A stretch of DNA of 11,438 nucleotides from Bacillota bacterium (GTDB taxonomy: Bacteria > Bacillota_A > Clostridia > Lutisporales > Lutisporaceae), in assembly GCA_022706865.1 (NCBI GenBank), contig JAKJBT010000054.1, positions 1 to 11,438 on the forward strand, in the 5' to 3' direction. A program made the translations under genes and the position numbers. Positions 6,215 to 11,438 of this stretch are shown one piece after another; the stretch's first letter is position 1; every line of letters starts with the position of its first letter. Below the pieces are notes generated by a model that was given only the letters and a program-made list of their open reading frames with translations, was not told the origin of the DNA and searched no databases.

Positions 6215-6751
6215 ATGGAGGTTATGCTGCTGCTTGACGCCCTTGAAGATATACTGGACAAGGCGCCGAATCTGCCCTTGTCGAGTAAGTCAATGATTAA
6301 TAAGGAAGAATTGCAGGAGATAATAAAGGAAATAAGAATAAAGCTGCCCGATGAGATAAAGCAGGCTCAGTGGATTAAGGAAGAAAGACAGAAAATACTG
6401 ATAGAAGCAAAAAAAGAAGCAGAAAATCTGAGAAAAGAATGTGAAGAGAAACTGAACAAGGTTAAGGAAGAGCGTCAAAGAGTTCTTGCTGAAGCTGAAA
6501 AAGAAGCTGAAATCCTTAAGAAGGAAGCTGACAAAAAGGTTCAGGAGCTTATTGATGAAAGTGATATAATAAAAAAGGCAAATGAACAGGCAAAAGAGCT
6601 TATTATTGCTGCTCAAATAGACGCCAAAAAAATCAGACTGGGTTCTAAAGCATACGCAGACGAGCTGCTGGCAGAGCTTGAAAAGCACACGGAAAAAATA
6701 ATAGAAACAATAAGGAACAACAGGGATGAGCTTAAGAATTACAAGAGCTGA
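6215..6751 (+). CDS. Coiled-coil protein of unknown function (V/F-type ATPase stalk-like)
   Basis: This 178-residue protein has no signal peptide or membrane segment. Residues 1-50 form a short conserved head (MEVMLLLDALEDILDKA, then a KLPDEIKQAQW segment). From about 50 to 145 it is a highly charged Glu/Lys/Ala helix like the stalk subunits of rotary ATPases. Residues 55-83 and 84-112 are tandem copies of a 29-residue unit, 16 of 29 identical. The tail after GSKAYADELLAELE is again helical. Proteins of this type sit between coaD and ylbJ in many clostridia and are often labelled ATPase, but nothing here indicates ATP hydrolysis; there is no Walker motif. I chose the ATG at 6215 because GGGAGG (6201-6206) lies 8 bases before it; the in-frame ATG at 6188 has no ribosome site. 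It is probably the last gene of the rsmD operon, 53 bases after coaD. Confidence 0.85.
   Translation: MEVMLLLDALEDILDKAPNLPLSSKSMINKEELQEIIKEIRIKLPDEIKQAQWIKEERQKILIEAKKEAENLRKECEEKLNKVKEERQRVLAEAEKEAEILKKEADKKVQELIDESDIIKKANEQAKELIIAAQIDAKKIRLGSKAYADELLAELEKHTEKIIETIRNNRDELKNYKS
6377..6550 (+). repeat. Two tandem 87-bp (29-codon) units within the coiled-coil gene
   Basis: Units 6377-6463 and 6464-6550 both begin KEERQ and encode 29 residues each, with 16 identical positions including ExxKEAE and LxKE. Synonymous sites differ widely, so the duplication is not recent. Twenty-nine equals one heptad plus two hendecads, a length that can keep coiled-coil phase. Confidence 0.8.
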
Positions 6752-6782
6752 TGCAAAATAAACTTAGAGCATTTAAATATAT

Positions 6783-6865
6783 TAAAGAGTACTCAAAGAG
6801 TTAAAAAGACACAAAGAGTTAAAAAGACTTAAAAAGTAAAAATACTTAAAGAGGTTAAAGAGACT
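6783..6865 (+). repeat. Degenerate 18-bp tandem repeats at a convergent gene junction
   Basis: 6794-6811 and 6812-6829 are 18-base copies (CAAAGAGTTAAAAAGACA/T) that differ at one position. Diverged copies follow at 6830-6846 and 6847-6865, and a partial one precedes at 6783-6793. The last copy supplies the 5' arm of the terminator at 6857-6884. No open frame continues from the upstream gene through the array. Confidence 0.7.
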
Positions 6866-8054
6866 TAAAGCTGAGTCTCTTTTTACTTTGCACAATATAA
6901 ACTGAAGACATGAAAAGCAATATGATCAGCATATTAGCTGCAGAGTTAACCAATACCTGCAAAAAGCCGTATTCTAAGAATAAATTATGCACAGCGGACT
7001 CTGCCGGCGGGTTAAAATTAAAAACCTGAAGATCAGAAAACCAGGCAACCAGCACATATGAGTAGACGGCAGCAGCAATCCCCTGAAACAGTTTGGAAAT
7101 GAAATAAATACCGAGCTTCAGATCAGTTCCTGATATTATGCTCATCACCTGGGCATTTACCGAAAGCCCTCCAAATCCTATCATGAAGCTTGTTAAGGCA
7201 GCCTTGTATATCAGGGGCACCTGGAGGGAGGCACATGCCTTCGCCCCGTTGGTTACTTCCAGTAAGCCGATAAGCAGGCTGGATATAATATCAGGAGTTA
7301 TGCACTTTAAGGGAATTGCTTTTGACAGGCAAAGGGAAAACCATTCAAGAAAGCCTGATACTCTGAGCATACCTGTTATTACGGAAAAGAAGATAATGAA
7401 GCCGCCTATCATTAGTATCAAGTCGATTCCGTTATTTACAGCATCTCTCATCAGCATACCGAAATTGCGTCCGTCTCTTCTTCTTTGCTCCATCATTTCT
7501 GCTATAGGATTTGATACATATTTTTTATTGGCGGATTTTTCTTTTCCATAAAAACGCATTACAAACCCCGTTGTGATGGCTGACAGATAGTGAGCAATTG
7601 CAATAAAGGAGCCTAAAGCCGGATTGTTCAGTATTCCGGTGGCAACTGCACCTATTATGAACAAAGGCCCTGAGGTGCTGCACAAGCTCAGCAGCCTCTG
7701 ACCTTCCACGGGAGAACATAGATTTTTGCTGTACAGTTCAGCGGTAATTTTTGCACCTACAGGGTATCCGGAGGATATACTCATAAAAAAATCAAAGGAG
7801 CCTTCCCCGGGCACATTGAATACCGGAACCATAAGGGGACGGAAGGCAGAACCGAACAGCCTGACAATACCCAGTCCTATGAGGATTTCAACGCAGATAA
7901 AGAAAGGCAGAAGTGCAGGACAGACCACATTGAACCACAGCTTCAAACCATCTAAGGAAGAGGCAAAAGCCTCCCCCGGATATATGATTATGAATACCAC
8001 AAGGATACAAAAAATAATGGAATATGTTATGGTGGAAATATTGCCTTTTTTCAT
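6855..8054 (-). CDS. ylbJ: Sporulation integral membrane protein YlbJ
   Basis: YlbJ is a polytopic membrane protein needed for spore formation in B. subtilis, where it is made in the mother cell. This 399-residue protein has about nine hydrophobic segments, for example 9-25, 42-66, 129-147, 212-231, 253-268, 287-308, 314-339 and 364-388. It carries two Gate-like halves with the conserved SGYPVG (95-100), CSTSGP (125-130), GLLEVTNGA (263-271) and GFGGLSVNAQ (293-302) motifs. A basic cytoplasmic loop lies at about 171-200. GAGG at 8064-8061 lies 6 bases before the ATG. The gene follows tmcAL by 79 bases on the same strand; it may be co-transcribed or have its own sporulation promoter. I could not identify a clean sigma-E promoter in that gap. 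Transport substrate, if any, is unknown. Confidence 0.92.
   Translation of the reverse strand: MKKGNISTITYSIIFCILVVFIIIYPGEAFASSLDGLKLWFNVVCPALLPFFICVEILIGLGIVRLFGSAFRPLMVPVFNVPGEGSFDFFMSISSGYPVGAKITAELYSKNLCSPVEGQRLLSLCSTSGPLFIIGAVATGILNNPALGSFIAIAHYLSAITTGFVMRFYGKEKSANKKYVSNPIAEMMEQRRRDGRNFGMLMRDAVNNGIDLILMIGGFIIFFSVITGMLRVSGFLEWFSLCLSKAIPLKCITPDIISSLLIGLLEVTNGAKACASLQVPLIYKAALTSFMIGFGGLSVNAQVMSIISGTDLKLGIYFISKLFQGIAAAVYSYVLVAWFSDLQVFNFNPPAESAVHNLFLEYGFLQVLVNSAANMLIILLFMSSVYIVQSKKRLSFKSL
6857..6884 (+). terminator. Terminator of the rsmD operon, overlapping the end of ylbJ
   Basis: AAAGAGACT (6857-6865) and AGTCTCTTT (6874-6882) pair perfectly around an 8-base loop, and the T-run continues to 6884. 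The 3' arm and loop are also the last codons of the minus-strand ylbJ gene, whose stop codon occupies 6855-6857. On the minus strand the hairpin is not followed directly by a T-run, so it mainly serves the plus strand. Confidence 0.75.
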
Positions 8055-8133
8055 GAGGAACCTCTAAGTATAAGTATTTGCATTAATATATTTATATTTA
8101 GAGGGATATGATATTATGAATGATCAGAATGTA

Positions 8134-9381
8134 TTACTCCCTGTGATAATAGGGAGAGGTAAGATAATCCTCCGCAGCTATCCTGAATCCAGGTGTCCTG
8201 TATGCCAGATTGTAAATGTCTGTGGCCTGTACATCATATGCAAACATTCTTGATATCCTTTTATCTGTGCATCTGAAATCGGCCACCTTTGATATTACCG
8301 GGTAGGGGCAGCAGTCCATTATCTTTTTGATCAGTTTCTTTCCGTTATTGTTGAAAGCAAGAACTCTTACATAAGACGGGCATTCACGGCTTTTGAACAT
8401 AGATATGTCCGCACTCTTGATATCAAGAAGCACGTGACACAGAAGGCGCTGGATGTAGGTCCTTGTGTAACGCTTTGTTTTGACAGCTTCAATCAGTTCT
8501 TCACAATTGGTGCTGGCTACCGCATATTTCTTCAGCCTGTTTTCTATTCCTTCCTTAACATACGGGTATTTCAAGAGCTCCGATTTTTCTATTGTCCTAA
8601 GCTTGTAGAGCAGTATATCCGAAAAGTCGTCCATAAAAACAGGGTGCCTGTTCAGCCTCAGGTTAGAGCTTATAATCCCTATGGAGTTTTCGGGCAGGGA
8701 CATTCTCACCTTTTCTGAGATTCCGCTGTCCTTTATTTCATTTCTTATTGCAGTGGCACTTGCGATGCATCCTGTTATTTTTTCATCATTATGACCGCTA
8801 GCGATGCGTTTTACGGCAACAGGCGTAATAGAGCTCTGCAAAGACATGAGAGCTTTTATATACTCAATACCCAGTACATTATTGGGATTCTTCAAAATAT
8901 CATCGGCAGCATTATGAATATCATCAGTTGCATAATGAGACAATGCGTTGGAAACAGCTTTGGGATAAGAAACGCCCTGCTCAAGCTGCTCTTTCACAAG
9001 AAGTCTGAAGGCTTCCGGCTCATTCTTAAGCAAATTGGCTAATCGGTGCAATGCACTGGTATCTCCCAGCTCGCTTCCGAAACAGATATGGTCAACAATC
9101 CCCAGGGAGTTTAATATCTTTACCGCCCCGAATGCAAATATTTCCGCCGGCTGGCAGGCGTACACAACGGGAAGCTCTATTACCAGATCGGCTCCGTTCA
9201 TAACTGCCGATTTTGAGCGGGACCATTTGTCAAAAATTGACGGTTCACCCCTTTGTACAAAGCTGCCGCTCATAATGCAGACGGTATAATCTGCACCGCA
9301 GGCTTCTTTTGCGGCCTGGATGTGGTATTTGTGCCCGTTATGAAAAGGATTATACTCGGATATGATCCCTACGGTTTTCAT
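8134..9381 (-). CDS. tmcAL: tRNA(Met) cytidine acetate ligase TmcAL (YlbM)
   Basis: TmcAL activates acetate with ATP and transfers the acetyl group to the wobble cytidine (ac4C34) of elongator tRNA-Met, safeguarding AUG decoding. The 415-residue length matches the family. The N-terminal nucleotidyltransferase domain has GIISEYNPFHNGH at residues 5-17, ending in the HxGH motif (His14, His17). SGSFVQRGEPS (38-48), KWSRSKSAVMNGADLVIELP and the FGSELGD segment follow, all family hallmarks. Two adjacent ATG codons precede KTVGI; GGGAGG (9395-9390) lies 8 bases before the second (9381) and 5 before the first (9384). I chose 9381 because of the spacing, but 9384 would add only one Met. The gene is divergent from ackA across a 194-base region and upstream of ylbJ on the same strand. 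Confidence 0.94.
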   Translation of the reverse strand: MKTVGIISEYNPFHNGHKYHIQAAKEACGADYTVCIMSGSFVQRGEPSIFDKWSRSKSAVMNGADLVIELPVVYACQPAEIFAFGAVKILNSLGIVDHICFGSELGDTSALHRLANLLKNEPEAFRLLVKEQLEQGVSYPKAVSNALSHYATDDIHNAADDILKNPNNVLGIEYIKALMSLQSSITPVAVKRIASGHNDEKITGCIASATAIRNEIKDSGISEKVRMSLPENSIGIISSNLRLNRHPVFMDDFSDILLYKLRTIEKSELLKYPYVKEGIENRLKKYAVASTNCEELIEAVKTKRYTRTYIQRLLCHVLLDIKSADISMFKSRECPSYVRVLAFNNNGKKLIKKIMDCCPYPVISKVADFRCTDKRISRMFAYDVQATDIYNLAYRTPGFRIAAEDYLTSPYYHRE

Positions 9382-9415
9382 CATTATAACCTCCCAACCC
9401 CGGAACCTCATATTC

Positions 9416-9445
9416 ATTTTACCATATTATCCGCAGACAATTGAA
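9416..9445 (-). promoter_or_regulatory. Weak candidate promoter for tmcAL
   Basis: On the minus strand TTCAAT (9445-9440) is followed after 18 bases by TAAAAT (9421-9416), about 35 bases before the tmcAL start. The -35 box is poor; the location is right. Confidence 0.35.
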
Positions 9446-9496
9446 TATTTATCGTATTAGACCAACATTATGGGAATAATAATCTTTGTTAATATT

Positions 9497-9524
9497 TTTA
9501 CAAAAAAGCAGGGAAAACGATAAT
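9497..9524 (+). promoter_or_regulatory. Candidate sigma-A promoter for ackA
   Basis: TTTACA (9497-9502) is followed after 16 bases by GATAAT (9519-9524), about 50 bases before the ackA start. Another TATA-rich stretch at 9551-9556 is too close to the ribosome site to serve as a -10 box. Confidence 0.5.
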
Positions 9525-9575
9525 TAGTATAGAAATTCTTACATGCACATTATATAACGGGAGGTACGTAAAAGA

Positions 9576-10781
9576 ATGAAAATTTTGGTTATTAACTGCG
9601 GCAGCTCGTCATTGAAGTATCAGTTTATAGATATGGAGAATGAAGAAGTTATCGCCAAAGGTCTTGCAGAAAGAATCGGAATTGACGGATCAGTTCTTAA
9701 TCACCAGCCAAAGGGCTTCGACAAAGTGAAAATAGAAAGGCCTATGCCGACACACAAAGAAGCAATGCAGACAGTAGTTGATGCCCTTAGGGACAAAGAT
9801 TACGGTGTAATAAAGGATATGGGAGAGATAACTGCAGTTGGACATAGAGTCGTACACGCAGGTGAGAAGTTTGCATATTCCGTACTTCTTAATGAAGAAG
9901 TTATGGATGCGCTGAAGGAATGCATAAGCTTAGCTCCTTTGCATAACCCGCCAAACATAATGGGTATAGAGGCATGCAGGCAGATTATGCCGGATGTGCC
10001 TATGGTCGGAGTGTTTGATACGGCCTTTCATCAGACTATGCCGAAACAGTCTTACATATACCCCATTCCTTATGAATACTATGAAAAGTACAGGATAAGA
10101 CGATACGGCTTCCACGGAACATCTCACAAATATGTGGCTGAGAGGGCAGCGGCAATGCTTGGGAAGCCTATTGAGGATCTTAAGATCATTACTTGTCATT
10201 TAGGAAATGGTGCAAGCATTACAGCAGTGAAGAACGGAGTGTCGGTGGATACCAGCATGGGCTTTACACCTCTTGAAGGGCTTGCAATGGGAACAAGATC
10301 AGGCAACATAGATGCTGCTATAATTAAATTCCTTATGGAAAAAGAAAATATCAGCATTGCCAAGGCCGATGAAATTTTAAATAAAAAATCCGGCGTTTTG
10401 GGTATATCAGGTGTCAGCAGTGATTTCAGGGATATTGAAGAAGCCGCCAATAAAGGCAATGAAAGAGCACAGCTTGCACTTGATGTGTATGCTCATTATG
10501 TAAAGAAATTTATCGGAGCATATGCAGCCGTAATGAACGGTGTTGATACAATCGTATTTACAGCGGGCCTCGGAGAAAACTCCGCATCCATGAGAAGCAG
10601 TATATGCAAAGACATGTCATACCTTGGTGTTGAATTGGATGAGACGAAAAACAATGTCAGAGGAAAAGAAACTGATGTGTCGAAGGATGGCTCAAAGGTG
10701 AGGGTACTGCTTATTCCCACCAATGAAGAGCTTGTGATTGCAAGGGATACTGCAGAACTTGCAGGGAAAGACAGGAAATAA
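9576..10781 (+). CDS. ackA: Acetate kinase
   Basis: Acetate kinase interconverts acetyl phosphate + ADP and acetate + ATP, the ATP-yielding end of acetate fermentation, in the cytoplasm. The 401-residue protein keeps every active-site residue at the position known from the Methanosarcina enzyme: Asn7, Arg91, Asp148, His180, Arg241 and Glu384. Visible motifs include [11 protein letters not shown] (5-15), GHRVVHAGE (89-97), [29 protein letters not shown] and [17 protein letters not shown] (9559-9564) lies 11 bases before the ATG, slightly long. The usual partner gene pta is not immediately upstream; that position holds the divergent tmcAL. A strong terminator follows directly, so ackA appears to be monocistronic. 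Confidence 0.97.
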   Translation: MKILVINCGSSSLKYQFIDMENEEVIAKGLAERIGIDGSVLNHQPKGFDKVKIERPMPTHKEAMQTVVDALRDKDYGVIKDMGEITAVGHRVVHAGEKFAYSVLLNEEVMDALKECISLAPLHNPPNIMGIEACRQIMPDVPMVGVFDTAFHQTMPKQSYIYPIPYEYYEKYRIRRYGFHGTSHKYVAERAAAMLGKPIEDLKIITCHLGNGASITAVKNGVSVDTSMGFTPLEGLAMGTRSGNIDAAIIKFLMEKENISIAKADEILNKKSGVLGISGVSSDFRDIEEAANKGNERAQLALDVYAHYVKKFIGAYAAVMNGVDTIVFTAGLGENSASMRSSICKDMSYLGVELDETKNNVRGKETDVSKDGSKVRVLLIPTNEELVIARDTAELAGKDRK

Positions 10782-10812
10782 AAATAATGCGGCGCAAGCC
10801 GCTTATTTTTTT
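10782..10812 (+). terminator. Rho-independent terminator of ackA
   Basis: A GCGGC/GCCGC stem (10789-10793 with 10798-10802) with a GCAA tetraloop is extended by A-T pairs around one bulged base and runs into seven T at 10806-10812. It begins immediately after the ackA stop codon. Confidence 0.9.
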
Positions 10813-10857
10813 CAATGCATTGTAAATACTAACATAAACGGTGTGAAGTGTTTTTGC

Positions 10858-10886
10858 TTGACAAAATATATATTGATTTGTATAAT
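10858..10886 (+). promoter_or_regulatory. Perfect-consensus sigma-A promoter for the DUF177 gene and downstream rpmF
   Basis: TTGACA (10858-10863) and TATAAT (10881-10886) both match consensus at all six positions with the optimal 17-base spacer. Transcription should begin near 10893, about 33 bases before the start codon. Such strength fits a ribosomal protein operon. Confidence 0.85.
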
Positions 10887-10925
10887 AAAATTTGTTAATC
10901 AGAGAGAAAAATCACAGGTGGTTAA

Positions 10926-11432
10926 ATGGAGCTTAATTTTGCAGGGATATCTAAATCCGAAGGTATTAAAGAGAAATTCGAAATTATAGAATATCCTATT
11001 GACAGTACTATAGTATTCTGCGGTGAGAATTTGAATATAGTTTCTCCAATTACGGTTAAAGGCAGTGCAGTCAACTATGAAGGCAAGATAAATGTTGATC
11101 TCACGATTACCGCAATAGTTGAGAGGACATGTTCAAGATGTTTGGAAATCTTCACTGAAGAAGTTCAGGTGGATTCAAATTATGTATTTGTCAAAGATAT
11201 AGCGGATGACAAGGAAGACTATTATATATACAGAGGAGACAAGGCGGATATAACAGACCTTGTTATTGGAGATATAGCAGCCAAGCTTGCCATGAAGCCA
11301 CTTTGTAAGGCCGACTGCAAAGGACTGTGTACTGTATGCGGAAAAAATAAGAACAGTATCGACTGCCAATGCAAAAGCGAAGAAGTTGATCCAAGGATGC
11401 AAGCTTTAAGCAAGCTGCTGGACAGAAAGTAA
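10926..11432 (+). CDS. DUF177 family protein (YceD-like), linked to ribosomal protein L32
   Basis: This 168-residue protein belongs to the DUF177/YceD family, almost always encoded just before rpmF and in plants needed for 23S rRNA accumulation; its exact biochemical role is unsettled. The N-terminal half is a beta-rich domain ending in RTCSRCLE, with Cys69 and Cys72. The C-terminal part has a further cysteine cluster, Cys127, 131, 135, 138, 147 and 149, in the pattern CxxxCxxxCxxC...CxC, likely a metal site as in other clostridial and Bacillus members. The start ATG has AGGTGG (10916-10921) only 4 bases upstream, a short spacing but there is no better in-frame start. The stop codon overlaps the next gene's ribosome site. 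Confidence 0.9.
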   Translation: MELNFAGISKSEGIKEKFEIIEYPIDSTIVFCGENLNIVSPITVKGSAVNYEGKINVDLTITAIVERTCSRCLEIFTEEVQVDSNYVFVKDIADDKEDYYIYRGDKADITDLVIGDIAAKLAMKPLCKADCKGLCTVCGKNKNSIDCQCKSEEVDPRMQALSKLLDRK

Positions 11433-11438
11433 GGAGGT
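11431..11438 (+). promoter_or_regulatory. Ribosome binding site of the next gene (expected rpmF), cut by the window end
   Basis: The window closes on AAGGAGGT, a full match to the anti-Shine-Dalgarno sequence, overlapping the DUF177 stop codon. Conserved synteny predicts rpmF (ribosomal protein L32) directly after; none of its coding sequence is visible. Confidence 0.7.

Noticed and set aside
7138..7551. Plus-strand frame of 137 codons inside ylbJ
   Set aside because: Antisense shadow of a membrane protein with conserved motifs on the minus strand.
10738..10989. Plus-strand frame of 83 codons running from the end of ackA into the DUF177 gene
   Set aside because: It overlaps two real genes, a terminator and a perfect promoter in another frame, and its translation resembles nothing.
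1..11438. Search by eye for mobile elements, CRISPR repeats, phage genes, toxin-antitoxin pairs, tRNA or rRNA genes
   Set aside because: None were seen; apart from the spacers noted, the window is filled by conserved core genes with uniform composition.

Overview
The window is an AT-rich stretch of chromosomal core genome from a spore-forming Firmicute, most likely of class Clostridia. The evidence is AT-rich codon use, strong GGAGG ribosome binding sites, frequent TTG starts, an alpha/beta-type small acid-soluble spore protein of the clostridial kind, the sporulation membrane protein YlbJ, and a gene order (Asp23-like/fakA/recG; rsmD/coaD/coiled-coil protein/ylbJ/tmcAL/ackA/DUF177) typical of clostridial genomes. 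A cellulolytic cluster III clostridium would fit, but I cannot prove the genus from sequence alone.

Layout. Bases 1-148 hold a promoter for the first operon and a possible divergent promoter leaving the left edge. Bases 149-4242 (+) carry an Asp23/Gls24-family gene (yloU-like), fakA (fatty acid kinase) and recG (branch-migrating helicase), closely spaced and probably one operon. Bases 4243-4662 hold a leader with a long-range stem, the SASP gene and its terminator. Bases 4663-5088 have no gene but contain several inverted repeats, a second terminator without an assigned gene, a palindromic hairpin, and a good promoter for the next operon. Bases 5089-6751 (+) carry rsmD (16S rRNA m2G966 methyltransferase), coaD (phosphopantetheine adenylyltransferase) and an uncharacterised coiled-coil protein with an internal 29-residue duplication. 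A repeat-rich convergent junction follows, then ylbJ and tmcAL on the minus strand (6855-9381). From 9576 on the plus strand are ackA with a terminator, a perfect-consensus promoter, and the DUF177/YceD gene. The window ends on the ribosome binding site of the next gene, which by known synteny should be rpmF (ribosomal protein L32).

How the genes relate. Most are housekeeping genes: fatty acid activation for phospholipid synthesis (FakA), recombination and fork repair (RecG), ribosome and rRNA maturation (RsmD, YceD), coenzyme A synthesis (CoaD), tRNA-Met wobble acetylation from acetate (TmcAL) and acetate/ATP metabolism (AckA). TmcAL and AckA are divergent neighbours and both act on acetate and ATP. 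Two genes tie the region to sporulation (SASP, YlbJ).

I found no mobile element, CRISPR array, toxin-antitoxin pair, phage gene or obviously new multi-gene system. The points most worth a second look are the structured gene-free stretch after the SASP gene (candidate small RNA), the tandem duplication in the coiled-coil protein, the unusual residue at the SASP protease site, and the repeat-built convergent terminator that overlaps the ylbJ stop codon.
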